Positions 45,650 through 54,871 of a stretch of DNA of 64,000 nucleotides are shown here, piece after piece. The number at the start of each line of letters is the position of its first letter. Position 1 is the first letter of the stretch. Location: positions 1 through 64,000 of the forward strand of contig NZ_JAQMYP010000032.1 in assembly GCF_028369295.1 (NCBI RefSeq). The letters run 5' to 3'. The notes below the pieces were generated by a model, which was not told the DNA's origin, did not search any database, and saw only the letters and a program-made list of their open reading frames with translations. The stretch comes from Streptomyces sp. HD. GTDB taxonomy: Bacteria; Actinomycetota; Actinomycetes; Streptomycetales; Streptomycetaceae. The translations under genes were made by a program, and so were the position numbers.

Positions 45650-46813
45650 TCAGGAGGATGCCGGCACCTTGCCCGCGACGCCCAGCGGACGCAGGGCGGG
45701 CATCACCCCGGACGCGAACAGCTCCATGCTCCTGGTCATCTCCTCGGCGGTGATGTCTCCGATCGAGAACAGCCCGATGAGCTGGCCGAAGCCGAGCTGC
45801 GCCTGCAGGTCGCTCAGCCGGGCCGCGACGGTCTCGGGCCTGCCCACGACGGCGTATCCGCCCGCCAGCAGTTCCTCGTACGACGTCTCGGTGTAGGGCT
45901 TCATTCCGGACATCAGCAGACCGCGCATCGAGCCCGGCGACATGTAACCCGGCGGATAGACCTGCGGGAAGCTCTGCTTGAGCCCGCGGTGGAACAGCCA
46001 CTCGATGTGCCGACGTCCCTCACGGTGAGCCTTCTCATCGGTCTCCGCCACATAGATCGGCACCGAGAAGGCGGACTTCACCGGGTCGTGTTCCATGCCC
46101 AGTTCCTCCACCGCCTGCCGGTGTCCGTCGAACCAGCGGCGGACCAGGGGCGTCGGGGCGTAGACCGACATATAGGTGTGGCCGTGCTCGGCGACGAACT
46201 TCATCGTCTCCGTACTGCCGGCGCCGGGAATGTAGATGGGCGGATGCGGCTCCTGCACGGGCCTCGGCCACAGATTGACGTAGCGGTACTCGTAGTTGGG
46301 GCTGACCCACTGGAACGGCTCGTCGGACGTCCACGCCTTGATGATCAGGTCGTGGGCCTCGTTGAACCGGTCCCGTGACCGGGTCGGGTTGACGCTCTGC
46401 GCGAAGTACTCCCAGCCGATGCCGCGGACGAATCCGGAGACCACCCGCCCATTGCTGAGGTGGTCGAGCATGGCGATCTCCTCCGCCACCCGCAGCGGAT
46501 TGCCGCGCACGCCGATCGCGTTGCCGAGCACCATGATCTGCGCCCGCTCCGTACGCCGGGCAAGGGCCGCAGCCATGAGGTTCGGCGAGGGCATCAGGCC
46601 GTAGGCGCTCTGGTGGTGCTCGTTGACGGCGATCCCGTCGAAACCGAGCTTCTCGGCATGCTCCAGCTCGTCCAGGTACCGGTGGTAGAGCCGGTTGCCG
46701 AGTTCGCGGTCGAAGAACTTGTTCGGGAAGGTGAGGGAAGGGCTCGGGTACTTCTCGTCGAAGTCGTCCGGCAGGTACGGGTAGGGCATCAGGTGGAAGA
46801 AGACGAACTTCAT
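45650..46813 (-). CDS. LLM-class flavin-dependent monooxygenase
   Basis: The 387-residue TIM-barrel protein has FDGIAVNEHHQSAYGLMPSP, VGLGNAIG-like LGNAIGVRGNPLRVAEEIAM, NGRVVSGFVRGIGWEYF and GSTETMKFVAE, matching the luciferase-like bacterial monooxygenase group that uses reduced flavin and O2. Its start overlaps the preceding hydrolase stop by 4 bp, so the two form an operon. The FMN reductase at 44028 is the obvious flavin donor. Confidence 0.88.
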   Translation of the reverse strand: MKFVFFHLMPYPYLPDDFDEKYPSPSLTFPNKFFDRELGNRLYHRYLDELEHAEKLGFDGIAVNEHHQSAYGLMPSPNLMAAALARRTERAQIMVLGNAIGVRGNPLRVAEEIAMLDHLSNGRVVSGFVRGIGWEYFAQSVNPTRSRDRFNEAHDLIIKAWTSDEPFQWVSPNYEYRYVNLWPRPVQEPHPPIYIPGAGSTETMKFVAEHGHTYMSVYAPTPLVRRWFDGHRQAVEELGMEHDPVKSAFSVPIYVAETDEKAHREGRRHIEWLFHRGLKQSFPQVYPPGYMSPGSMRGLLMSGMKPYTETSYEELLAGGYAVVGRPETVAARLSDLQAQLGFGQLIGLFSIGDITAEEMTRSMELFASGVMPALRPLGVAGKVPASS

Positions 46814-47661
46814 CGGCTCGCTCCGCTCAGCTCGGTCCTGGCATCGGCTTCGGCCAGGAATTCGGTGACAACCTGGGCGAACTCCTGCGGACGTTCGAAA
46901 TACATCGCGTGACCGCAGTCCTCGACCTGTGCGAACCGGGCCTGAGGAATGAGTTCGGCGTAGCGCGCTCCGTGGGCAACGGGGACGACCTTGTCCTCGG
47001 CCGGACAGACGACGAGTGTGCGCGCGGTGATGCGGTGCAGCCTGCGTTCCAGCTTCGGGTTGTTCAGGAAGGGATGCCACGAGAAGCGGGCAAGGGCGGT
47101 CATGTCGCGGTACGCCGCGAGGATGTCGTCCACGCCCGGCTCGCCGGGGAACAGGGCCGACGCCTTGGCGGGGTCCTTGAAGAGTGCGTCGACCACCTGG
47201 TCCGGCGTCATGAGGAACAGATCAGCGAGCGGATGTGCCGGCAGCCGCAGCCCGGCCGGGCCGAGCAGGGTCAGCGAGCCGATCAAGTCCGGGCGGGCGA
47301 CCGCGAGTTCCGCCGCGACCCATCCGCCGAAGGACGCACCCACGATGTGCGGACGCTCCAGCCCCAGCCGCTCGATGACGTCGAGGTAGTGGAAGACCAG
47401 ATCGTCGACGCCCTCCAGCTCGGGGAACTCGTCCGACCCGCCGAACCCCGGGTGGTCGGGAGCGAAAACTTCGAAACCGCGCGACAGCAGTTCATGGAAT
47501 GGGTGCCATTGGCCCGCGCCGCCAGCCGCGTGCAGAAAGAGGACCGGGGCCCCCTTACCGCCCCGCAGCAGGTGAACCCGCCCTCCGGGGACCTCGAGAA
47601 AATCCTCGGTCGGCGGACTGCTCACGTCCCGCCCGGCCTCGGTGGTCGTCACTTGTGTCAC
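46810..47661 (-). CDS. Alpha/beta hydrolase, likely C-C or ester hydrolase
   Basis: The 283-residue protein has VLFLHAAGGAGQWHPF, PDHPGFGGSDEF, nucleophile elbow VGASFGGWVAAE, acid in CPAEDKVVP and His in VEDCGHAMYFERPQEF. This is the meta-cleavage-product-hydrolase/epoxide-hydrolase-like type. The GTG at 47661 is chosen for the GGAGGT upstream. An ATG at 47772 would add 37 unrelated residues. It precedes the LLM monooxygenase with a 4-bp overlap. Confidence 0.85.
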   Translation of the reverse strand: MTQVTTTEAGRDVSSPPTEDFLEVPGGRVHLLRGGKGAPVLFLHAAGGAGQWHPFHELLSRGFEVFAPDHPGFGGSDEFPELEGVDDLVFHYLDVIERLGLERPHIVGASFGGWVAAELAVARPDLIGSLTLLGPAGLRLPAHPLADLFLMTPDQVVDALFKDPAKASALFPGEPGVDDILAAYRDMTALARFSWHPFLNNPKLERRLHRITARTLVVCPAEDKVVPVAHGARYAELIPQARFAQVEDCGHAMYFERPQEFAQVVTEFLAEADARTELSGASR

Positions 47662-47807
47662 TGCACTACCTCCGGCTCTTGTGCTGCTGACGTCCGAAGG
47701 TAGGGAGTCGGCGGCAGAGGCACCGAGCCGGATGCCGCAGCCTTGGGCCGCTTCCCGCACCACGGTTGACATACCGGTCGCAACCCCGGATTCTGCGAGC
47801 TGGACGT

Positions 47808-47827
47808 CATACGGACAGGCGTCCGAC
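47808..47827. promoter_or_regulatory. GGAC-N4-GTCC element upstream of AraC gene
   Basis: CATACGGACAGGCGTCCGAC matches the string at 43751 (CATACGGAC, four variable bases, GTCCGAC). The dyad core CGGAC-N4-GTCCG is at 47812-47825. It lies between divergent hydrolase and AraC genes, only 14 bp before the AraC start, so it can block AraC translation initiation or transcription. Confidence 0.55.
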
Positions 47828-47840
47828 GGTGGAGGTAGTC

Positions 47841-48866
47841 ATGCGCGCTCCGTCAATGTCGATGGACGAGGGGCTGATACCGGAGGGCACCAGCGTTCCC
47901 TACGGCCGATTGATCAACACGCGGGACCCGTCCGAGGCGCGGGCACGGACGCAGGAACTCCTCAAGAACGTGCACAGCATGAAGGTGCTGGAGCGCGGGA
48001 GTCCCTTCCAGGCCCGCGTCGAATACCGGAAGCTGAACGGCATCGGCCTGATGGCCTCTGGCTACGGCCCCGCGGTGGAGATCTCCTGCACGCCGCCGAT
48101 CAGCGACGTGTGCGTGAATTTCGTCTTCGGCGGCACCATGCTCATCGACGAGGGCTCGACCGGTGAGGCCACCGCGGTCGCCGGCCCGGCCCGGGCGGCG
48201 GTCTTCTGCTTCCCGGAGACCGTCAGCATGCGCTGGTCCCCCGGGCTGCGCCAGCTCATGCTGACCGTCGACAAGGCCCTCATCGACCGCTGTCTGCGGA
48301 ACCTGCTCAACGAGCCGCTGCACGCGCCCCTGCGCTTCGAGACCGAAATGGACCTCAAGCGCGGTGGTCAGGGCATCACGGCCGCGATCAGGACGCTGCA
48401 GCGGGCACTCGAACAGTGCGGCAAGGCCGGCCCTCCCCCGGTGCTCGCCAAGGAGATCGAACACGGCATCCTGACCGCCCTGCTGCTCGGGCAACGGCAC
48501 AACTACACCGACCGAATTTTCTCGGCGCAGCCGCTGCCGGCGCCCCGTGTGGTCCGGCGCGTCGTGGAACTCATCGAATCGTCCCCCGACGCCGCGTTCA
48601 CGGTCGCTGACCTCGCTGAATTCGCCGGAGTGAGCGAACGTTCCCTGCATTCGGCGTTCCGTCGGCAGTTGGGCACGTCACCGATGTCGTACGTCCGCCG
48701 CCACCGCCTCGAACAGGTACACGAGGAACTGCTGATCGCCGACCCCTCCACCGGGGTGAAGGTCACCGATGTGGCTCTGCGCCACGGGTTCACTCACACG
48801 GGCCGCTTCGCGGCCGCCTACAAAGAGCGCTTTGGAGAGTCGCCGTCCGCGACGATGCGCCGTTGA
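47841..48866 (+). CDS. AraC-family regulator
   Basis: The 341-residue protein has an AraC_binding_2-type cupin-like N-terminus (about 1-200) and two C-terminal helix-turn-helix motifs: FTVADLAEFAGVSERSLHSA and VTDVALRHGFTHTGRFAAAY. The ATG at 47841 follows GGAGGT. It overlaps the next hydrolase gene by 4 bp. With the shared operator-like element it is a good candidate activator of the 43.7-49.6 kb genes. Confidence 0.88.
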   Translation: MRAPSMSMDEGLIPEGTSVPYGRLINTRDPSEARARTQELLKNVHSMKVLERGSPFQARVEYRKLNGIGLMASGYGPAVEISCTPPISDVCVNFVFGGTMLIDEGSTGEATAVAGPARAAVFCFPETVSMRWSPGLRQLMLTVDKALIDRCLRNLLNEPLHAPLRFETEMDLKRGGQGITAAIRTLQRALEQCGKAGPPPVLAKEIEHGILTALLLGQRHNYTDRIFSAQPLPAPRVVRRVVELIESSPDAAFTVADLAEFAGVSERSLHSAFRRQLGTSPMSYVRRHRLEQVHEELLIADPSTGVKVTDVALRHGFTHTGRFAAAYKERFGESPSATMRR

Positions 48867-49579
48867 CGTTGAACAGAGAGCGAGCTGTGGACCCCCTGAT
48901 TCTCTTCGTACACGGAGCCAACCACGATGGCTGGTGCTGGGCTCCGGTCCTGGAGCGGCTGGATCGCGTAGGCGTCGCCGGCCGCGCGATCGACCTTCCG
49001 TTCACCTCCTTCGAGGACGACACCGCCGCTGTGCGGGAGGCCGTCCGCGAGATCGCGCGGGCACGGCCCCTCGTGCTGGTCGCGCACAGCTACGGCGGCC
49101 TGCCGGTGACCGCCGGAGGGCAGGGAGCGGACCGATTCGTCTTCGTGGCCGCGCGGATGCCACCAGCCGGAGAGTCACCCGCGGCGCACACGCCCCGCTG
49201 GAGCCATCCGGAGTTCCGGGCGGCATGGGACATGGGCGAAGACGGCGCCGTCATCCTGCGTGAGGAGGCCCGGGAGGTCCTCTACTCGCACTCTCCGCCG
49301 AACATGGCCGAGTTGGCGGCTCAGCGGTGGCGGCCGATGGCGAGCCGCGTACCGCGAACGCCGATCATCGAACCCGCGTGGATGTCCGCGCCGTCCGTCT
49401 ACGTGGTCTGCACGAAGGACCGGACGGTCCGGGTCGAGGCGCAGCGCGAATGCGCGGCACGCGCCACCGAGAGCATCGAGGTCGACTGCGACCACTCCCC
49501 CTTTTTCTCCGCCCCGGACCGGCTGGCGGCGCTTCTGGCCGAGCAGGCCGCACATGCCGCGCGAACGGTCAGGACCTGA
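48863..49579 (+). CDS. Alpha/beta hydrolase (esterase-like)
   Basis: The 238-residue protein resembles small plant-type methylesterases and EstC-like bacterial enzymes. It has LILFVHGANHDGWCW, elbow VAHSYGGLPV, acid in CTKDRTV and His in DCDHSPFFSAP. The TTG at 48863 overlaps the AraC stop. A GTG at 48887 (VDPLILF) is an equally good start. It is co-transcribed with the AraC gene and ends in a strong hairpin. Confidence 0.82.
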   Translation: MTLNRERAVDPLILFVHGANHDGWCWAPVLERLDRVGVAGRAIDLPFTSFEDDTAAVREAVREIARARPLVLVAHSYGGLPVTAGGQGADRFVFVAARMPPAGESPAAHTPRWSHPEFRAAWDMGEDGAVILREEAREVLYSHSPPNMAELAAQRWRPMASRVPRTPIIEPAWMSAPSVYVVCTKDRTVRVEAQRECAARATESIEVDCDHSPFFSAPDRLAALLAEQAAHAARTVRT

Positions 49580-49606
49580 GATCCCGGCCCCGCCGGGATC
49601 TCAGGT
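49574..49606 (+). terminator. Perfect 15-bp hairpin overlapping the hydrolase stop
   Basis: ACCTGAGATCCCGGC (49574-49588) pairs perfectly with GCCGGGATCTCAGGT (49592-49606) around a 3-base loop. The stem includes the stop codon of the hydrolase gene. This is the strongest terminator-like structure in the window. The 220 bp after it hold no gene except the VOC leader. Confidence 0.8.
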
Positions 49607-49802
49607 GCGCTGCGGTCCGGCTCCGCGCAGATCCGCTCTCCGCGCGATTCATCCGATTCCCGCAGGGCTTGATCCCCCTGCCTTTCCCGGCTCTTGACCG
49701 GGGAAGAGCCGCGCGCGACCGTCGACCCATGCTCGCCTGGCGGACAGATGTCCGGAGATGTTTCCGTCTCGGTGAGCGGAAGATGACGAAGGAGAGTCAA
49801 CG

Positions 49803-50369
49803 ATGACCCAGTCCCTGCCCGAAGCCGCCAACAGCACGGCCGTCGGCTCCCTGCCGACGCGACTTCACCACAACGCCTACGTCACGCGGGACCAGGAAGC
49901 GACCCGGGCGTTCTACGAGGACATCATCGGCCTGCCGCTGGTGGCGACGTGGAAGGAGTCCGACGAGCTCTTCGGAGCCGTGCGGACGTACTGCCACACC
50001 TTCTACGGCCTCGGGGACGGCAGCGCGCTGGCCTTCTTCCAGTTCGTCGACCCGGCCGACCAGGAGCAGTTCGGCCCGAGGATGCCGCACTCGCCGTTCC
50101 AGCACATCGCGCTCAAGGTCACCGAGGAGGTCCAGGACGCCGTCGCCCAGCGGCTCAAGGACGCCGGCTGGAAGCCCGAGGAGACCTACGTCCTGGAGCA
50201 CGGGTACTGCCGTTCCCTGTACACCAGCGACCCGAACGGCCTCCTCCTCGAGTTCACCCTGGACGCCCCCGGCATCGAGGCCTCCGACGAGGAGCGCCGA
50301 CGGACCGCACACGCCGAACTCAAGTCGTGGCTCGAAGGTGACCACGTCAGCAACAACACCTACCGCTGA
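49803..50369 (+). CDS. VOC-superfamily dioxygenase/glyoxalase-like protein
   Basis: The 188-residue protein has metal ligands His in LHHNAYVT, His in FQHIALKV and Glu in GLLLEFTLD, with FYEDIIGLPLV and LYTSDPNG motifs of type I ring-cleavage dioxygenases and glyoxalases. The single-module length fits a two-VOC-fold subunit. AAGGAG lies just upstream. It may open an aromatic ring or isomerise a thiol adduct in the adjacent pathway. Confidence 0.85.
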   Translation: MTQSLPEAANSTAVGSLPTRLHHNAYVTRDQEATRAFYEDIIGLPLVATWKESDELFGAVRTYCHTFYGLGDGSALAFFQFVDPADQEQFGPRMPHSPFQHIALKVTEEVQDAVAQRLKDAGWKPEETYVLEHGYCRSLYTSDPNGLLLEFTLDAPGIEASDEERRRTAHAELKSWLEGDHVSNNTYR

Positions 50370-50514
50370 GCCCCAGTGCCGCCGCCCGTATCCACCTCCC
50401 ATCCCTGTGTCCCGCGCGGGTGGGTACGGGCGGCCCCCGGGCACTCAGCGGCGACACCGAGTACCGCCCGCCAGACAGGCGACGAGGCGGGTCCGAACAT
50501 CAGGGCCTTCTCCG

Positions 50515-50600
50515 GGTCCTCATAGCGGCGATCCGTCGGCCGACGAGGCCGCCCATGGACAGGCCGACCCAGTGGGCCGGCGGGGTCGAGCCGTTCGATT
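50515..50600 (-). pseudogene. Nucleophile-elbow scrap of an alpha/beta hydrolase
   Basis: The frame HWVGLSMGGLVGRRIAAM contains the GxSxG elbow and following helix of a hydrolase, with no other motif around it. The rest of 50370-50694 holds no gene. Confidence 0.45.
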
Positions 50601-50694
50601 TTACCGGGCAGGCGCGTCCAGTCTGCGTGCGCTGGTATTCGGACGCCTCGCAGGCTTGGAAGCAGCGGTCGCGACGCCTTCCTGACGGGGATCT

Positions 50695-51360
50695 TCAGCT
50701 CGCCGAACCCGGAGCCAGCCGCTCGACAAGGGTGTCGATGAACGCGCTGTACCGTTCCTGAAAGCGAACGCTATCCGGAGAGTCACCGGTGACCATGCGC
50801 ACCAACTGGGGGATGGTGACGGGGCCCATCGTGAGAAACAGGATGAGGAGCGCCACCAGCTCGGGATCAAGCTCCGAGTCAACTTCACCGCTGCCCTGAG
50901 CACGCACGACGACCCGGGTGCTTTCGCCGAGCGCGCGTGCGCGCTCCTCCTCGAGCACTGCACGTCCGGTGTCCGAGAGTCCTTCTCGGGCTGTGAGGCG
51001 CAGCCACGGGATGTTGGATTGATTCCGGGGCCATTCGGTGGTATCACGCACCCAGTGTGCGAAGGTCTGGGAACGGAGTTCACTCCAGATCTCCTGGGTG
51101 ATGTCGAGCAGCTTCTTCATCACGGCGTCCCGCAAGCCGTCTTTGCTGCCGAAGTAGTAGTAAACCAGCGACTTGTTGCAGCCGACCGCCTTTGCGACAT
51201 CCTCGACGCTCACCGCATCGAGACCCCGCCTGCTGAACTGGTTCGCGGCCTCGAGGAGGATCTCTTCGCGACGGAGTCGGCCACGTTCGCGATGAACCCG
51301 ATCATCCGAATTGACGTCTTTGCTTTGTGGCGTCGCGCGCTGTGTTGACAAGTCAATCAT
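50695..51360 (-). CDS. TetR-family regulator of the 51-53 kb cluster
   Basis: The 221-residue protein has RLRREEILLEAANQFSRRGL, VSVEDVAKAVGCNKSLVYYY and FGSKDGLRDAVM, a clear TetR helix-turn-helix. The ATG at 51360 lies only 3 bp from the first base of a double palindrome (51365-51399), which implies a leaderless transcript or a later start. It is downstream of the ferredoxin reductase on the same strand. Confidence 0.87.
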   Translation of the reverse strand: MIDLSTQRATPQSKDVNSDDRVHRERGRLRREEILLEAANQFSRRGLDAVSVEDVAKAVGCNKSLVYYYFGSKDGLRDAVMKKLLDITQEIWSELRSQTFAHWVRDTTEWPRNQSNIPWLRLTAREGLSDTGRAVLEEERARALGESTRVVVRAQGSGEVDSELDPELVALLILFLTMGPVTIPQLVRMVTGDSPDSVRFQERYSAFIDTLVERLAPGSAS

Positions 51361-51364
51361 CCAC

Positions 51365-51399
51365 CCTACACATGTAGGCGACCACCCTACATGTGTAGG
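51365..51399. promoter_or_regulatory. Double palindromic operator next to TetR start
   Basis: CCTACACATGTAGG (51365-51378) and CCTACATGTGTAGG (51386-51399) are exact reverse complements, so the pair forms one large inverted repeat. Each half is itself nearly palindromic (CCTACA and TGTAGG arms). It lies between the reductase stop (51415) and the TetR start (51360) and is an obvious autoregulatory site. Confidence 0.75.
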
Positions 51400-51414
51400 T
51401 GACGTGGACCGGTC

Positions 51415-52668
51415 TCAGGCAGCGCCGGCGAGGGCCAGGAAGCTGCGAAGCGGGACGTCCGGGTCGGCGAGCGCCTCCGGGTCCAGGACGGTCTTCGATT
51501 CGACGAGCTTCCGGGAGAATGCGAAGTCACCTGATGCGCCGACGATATCGGCGGCGATGAGCTTGCCCGCCTCAAGATAGAAGACTTCGAGCTTGCGATC
51601 GTGACCCGGGTTGGGGCGCACTACGACCGTGTCAGCCGTGGCGCTGAGGCCAACCGACTGCAGCTTGAGGTCGTACTGGTCGGACCAGAACCAAGGAAGC
51701 GCCGCATACGGGGCCTCATCTCCCAGGATGCTCCGCGCGACGTGTCGAGCCTGCTCCGATACGTTCGGCGCCGACTCAAGGCGCCGTAGGCCGCCGTGCT
51801 GCGGGCAAGGGTGCCGCGAAACATCACCGATGGCATACACGCCGGGGACAGAAGTGCGAAGGTGCGCATCCACGACGATCCCGTTGTCGACGAGCGCTCC
51901 GGCACGTTCCGCGAGTTCGGTGCGCGGCGTGACACCGATGCCGACTAGCACGAAATCGACTTCAAGTGCCGGTGCACCGTCGAGCAGGACGGCCGCTACG
52001 TTGCCGTGGGCGTCAGTGCGGAAGCCGGCAATGCGTGCCCCGGTCCGTACATCGACGCCCTCTTCACGATGGATCTGTTGGAAGAAGTCGGATACGGGTG
52101 CGGAGGTCACGCGCGCCAGCACGCGATCGGCAGCCTCCAGGATGGTTGTCTCGACGCCGGCGCGACGCGCGGCCGCAGCGATCTCGAGTCCGATGTAACC
52201 GCCACCGATGATGGCCGCGCGCGCGCCGGGCCGAAGGAACTCCTGCAGCCGGAGCGTGTCATCGATCGTGCGCAGCGTCAGCACGTTCGCGGCCCCGCGG
52301 AGCTCCGGATTCGGCAGCATCCGGGCCTTGGAGCCGGTGGCGATGATGAGCGATTCGTACGGAATCGTGTCGCCGTCGTCCAAGTGAACGGTTCGGCCGG
52401 CTGCATCGATATCAGCGACCGCACGGCCGACCCGGAGATCGATGCCTTCGCGGACGTAGAACTGGTCGGTCCGCAGAGCGATCTCGGGGAACTGCGCCGC
52501 ACCGGTGAGGATGCCCTTCGAGAGCGGGGGGCGCGAATATGGCGCCGCGGATTCGTCGCCGAGGACCGTGATCGGAACGCCGCTCCCGGCCATCCGCAGC
52601 GCAGCAGCTGCCTCAACCCCGGCCTGTCCGGCGCCTACTATGACAATGCGGTCAGAACGCGTCGACAT
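51415..52668 (-). CDS. FAD-dependent ferredoxin reductase
   Basis: The 417-residue protein has IVGAGQAGVEAAAALR, PYSRPPLSKG, the NADH motif IIGGGYIGLEIAAAA and VYAIGDVSRHPCPQH, all motifs of rhodocoxin-reductase-type enzymes. It follows the [2Fe-2S] ferredoxin by 6 bp. The pair can supply electrons to the P450 at 56924-58162 or another oxygenase. Its C-terminal FAD-linked region is complete. Confidence 0.92.
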   Translation of the reverse strand: MSTRSDRIVIVGAGQAGVEAAAALRMAGSGVPITVLGDESAAPYSRPPLSKGILTGAAQFPEIALRTDQFYVREGIDLRVGRAVADIDAAGRTVHLDDGDTIPYESLIIATGSKARMLPNPELRGAANVLTLRTIDDTLRLQEFLRPGARAAIIGGGYIGLEIAAAARRAGVETTILEAADRVLARVTSAPVSDFFQQIHREEGVDVRTGARIAGFRTDAHGNVAAVLLDGAPALEVDFVLVGIGVTPRTELAERAGALVDNGIVVDAHLRTSVPGVYAIGDVSRHPCPQHGGLRRLESAPNVSEQARHVARSILGDEAPYAALPWFWSDQYDLKLQSVGLSATADTVVVRPNPGHDRKLEVFYLEAGKLIAADIVGASGDFAFSRKLVESKTVLDPEALADPDVPLRSFLALAGAA

Positions 52669-52674
52669 CGTAGG

Positions 52675-52995
52675 TCACTGCACCTCGGGCACGTGAACGA
52701 CGAGCCCATCGGTGTCTGCTGTGCAGCGTATCTGGCAGGACAGGCGGCTGAACTCGGTCGGCTCCGCCGCGGTGACCTGCAGCATGTCCTCTTCCTCGGG
52801 GCTTCGCCCGCCGAGGCGATCGGACCACTCGGGCGCGACGAAGACGTGGCAGGTAGCGCACGACAGTTCACCCCCGCACTCACCGATGATGCCCGGCACC
52901 AAATTGTTGAGCGAGGTCTGCATCACTGAAGCGCCGTCCTCGGCTTCGACTGCTCGACGCTCCCCGCTGGGCAGCACGTATTCCACCTTCGGCAT
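52675..52995 (-). CDS. [2Fe-2S] ferredoxin (putidaredoxin-type)
   Basis: The 106-residue protein has Cys40, Cys46, Cys49 and Cys87 in GECGGELSCATCHVF and RLSCQI, the C-x5-C-x2-C...C pattern of vertebrate-type and putidaredoxin-like ferredoxins. The ATG at 52995 is favoured over a TTG 33 bp upstream, with GAGGAGG just before. It is the first gene of the ferredoxin-reductase pair. Confidence 0.93.
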   Translation of the reverse strand: MPKVEYVLPSGERRAVEAEDGASVMQTSLNNLVPGIIGECGGELSCATCHVFVAPEWSDRLGGRSPEEEDMLQVTAAEPTEFSRLSCQIRCTADTDGLVVHVPEVQ

Positions 52996-53213
52996 GTGTA
53001 CTCGGACCTCCTCGTCCGCTGGAAGCAACGTCGATCACGCTGCGACCGAGTTTGACTTGCGGGTCAATGTTTACCTGAAGCCGCTGGTGATTACTACCCT
53101 GGAGTGGCTCTATTTATTAACTCTCTCGTTGCATTAGGAGCGATCCCGGCGTAGCTTCTCTTCCGATCGCTCGCACATCGGAGTGGGGCGCAGGGACCTG
53201 CCGGGAGGCAGCG

Positions 53214-54092
53214 GTGACCGATCTTCGCAATGCACTGACCGTCGTAACCGGAGGAGGCACGGGCGTCGGCCTTGGCCTGGCGCTCGAGGCCGCGAGGCGC
53301 GGCTCACGCGTGGTGATCGCCTCGATCTCGGACGCCGGCGCCGCCGTCGAGCAGCTCCGTGCTGCCGGCGCAGAGGCCGACTGGTTCCAGGTCGACGTAT
53401 CGATTCGCGAACGCGTGCAGGAACTCGCCGCGTTCACTCGCGTCAAGTACGGTCCGGTCAACGTCCTCATCAACAACGCCGCCGGCGGTGACAGCGCCGG
53501 TTCGATCATCGACATCGACCCCGAGGGGATCCAGCGGGCGCTGAACATCAACGTGCTCGGCTATGTGTGGACGATCCAGGCTTTCGCGGACGACCTGCGG
53601 TCGAACGCCGCCAAGGGCGCGCCGGCCTACATCCTGAACGTCGGCTCCGAGCACTCGCTCGGCGTGCCGCCGCATGTGATGCCGCTGAGCGCCTACACCG
53701 TCACCAAGCAAGCTGGGCTCGCCGTTACCGAGGTCGTTCGCCGGGACTTGGCGGGGACAGGCATTGGGGTGTCGCTCGTTGCCCCCGGCTGGGTGCTCAC
53801 AGAGCAGGTCAGCGGCATAGTCTCCGCATCTGAAGAGTTCGCGGCGGCCGTTACGCCGTATGCGCAGGAGACCAGCGAGGTCGCGCGCATCGCTTTTGAC
53901 GGTCTGCTTTCGGGGAGGGAGCTGATCGTCACAAACCCGAAGTCGGTGCCGTTCGCGAAGGACCGAGCGCACCGCATCCTCAGCGACCTGAGCTGGGCCG
54001 AGCACCGTGAAGAGGCGGGTGCGGAGTGGGTGCACGATGGCACCGGCGACATCACCAAGTGCCCGGTAGTCCACACACCCGGCCTCTCGTAG
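53214..54092 (+). CDS. Short-chain dehydrogenase/reductase
   Basis: The 292-residue protein has TGGGTGVGLG, NNAAGGD in the NNAG position, catalytic Ser in NVGSEHSL and YTVTK. The C-terminal 40 residues (KDRAHRILSDLSWAE) form an extra tail. The GTG start follows GGGAGG. It is divergent from the ferredoxin gene and probably acts on an oxidised intermediate of the same pathway. Confidence 0.88.
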   Translation: MTDLRNALTVVTGGGTGVGLGLALEAARRGSRVVIASISDAGAAVEQLRAAGAEADWFQVDVSIRERVQELAAFTRVKYGPVNVLINNAAGGDSAGSIIDIDPEGIQRALNINVLGYVWTIQAFADDLRSNAAKGAPAYILNVGSEHSLGVPPHVMPLSAYTVTKQAGLAVTEVVRRDLAGTGIGVSLVAPGWVLTEQVSGIVSASEEFAAAVTPYAQETSEVARIAFDGLLSGRELIVTNPKSVPFAKDRAHRILSDLSWAEHREEAGAEWVHDGTGDITKCPVVHTPGLS

Positions 54093-54118
54093 CACCGGCT
54101 GTTTCCGTGCTGGTTTGA

Positions 54119-54847
54119 GTGGCCCTGGCAAGATTCGTGAAGCGGGGGTGTGCCATCATGCGCCAGCGACGCTCCGTCACGGCTAGTGGCGTCGGAGACG
54201 GCCATGAGGACGCGCTGGCGGAGGTGTGGAGCTCCTGCACGGTCGGCCATGATCCTCTTCTGGAGCTTCAGTTCGGCAGCCGCGTGTCGGCGTCCACCAG
54301 GAGCGTGCCGTAGACGTCTGTGTAGAAGGCGAAGTCGTCTCCCCCCCCCCCCCAAGACCCTTGGTGTCGAGGACAACGGCAGCTGGATGCGCATCAGGCG
54401 AAACCGCACACTCGTCCGTAACAATGGCACTTTCAAGATGCACATGAGCCGGGCGCCGCAGCGGCCGGTTAGCAGCATCCCTGCCATCTCCACGCGATAC
54501 TGCGGCGGCTGTCCCGCGACCGCAGACCGCGCTGTCACAGAACAGCCGCCGCACACCAGGTTGGTCAACACGGGACGGCCCCGACAACGACATCAGCCAG
54601 AGTCCGGATGCAGCGCCTGTGCACCCGCGCCGAGCTGTGACCGTATTTCGGACATGCCATCCTAAACTCACGTGTACGAGCCGCCCACGCACTGTGCCGG
54701 CCTCTGCTAACAGCCGCTCCATCGACACCGCTTTCAGGTGGGGAGACACGAGCTGCACGAAGATCGCCGACAGTCCCGCCGCCCGTGACGAAGCGTCACC
54801 GGCGCATGGTGGCACAACCCCCGCTTCACGAATCTTGCCAGGGCCAC
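54119..54847. repeat. Inverted duplication bracketing 600 bp of gene-free DNA
   Basis: About 65 bp at 54119-54183 recur as reverse complement at 54781-54847. A block of about 30 bases (starting GTGGCCCTGGCAAGATTCGT) is identical apart from a G-run length change. The interval holds no recognisable gene and includes a 13-base C run at 54341-54353. It could be the ends of a decayed mobile element or two inverted copies of one IS end. Confidence 0.65.
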
Positions 54848-54871
54848 GTTCAGGTGTACGCCGACACATGG

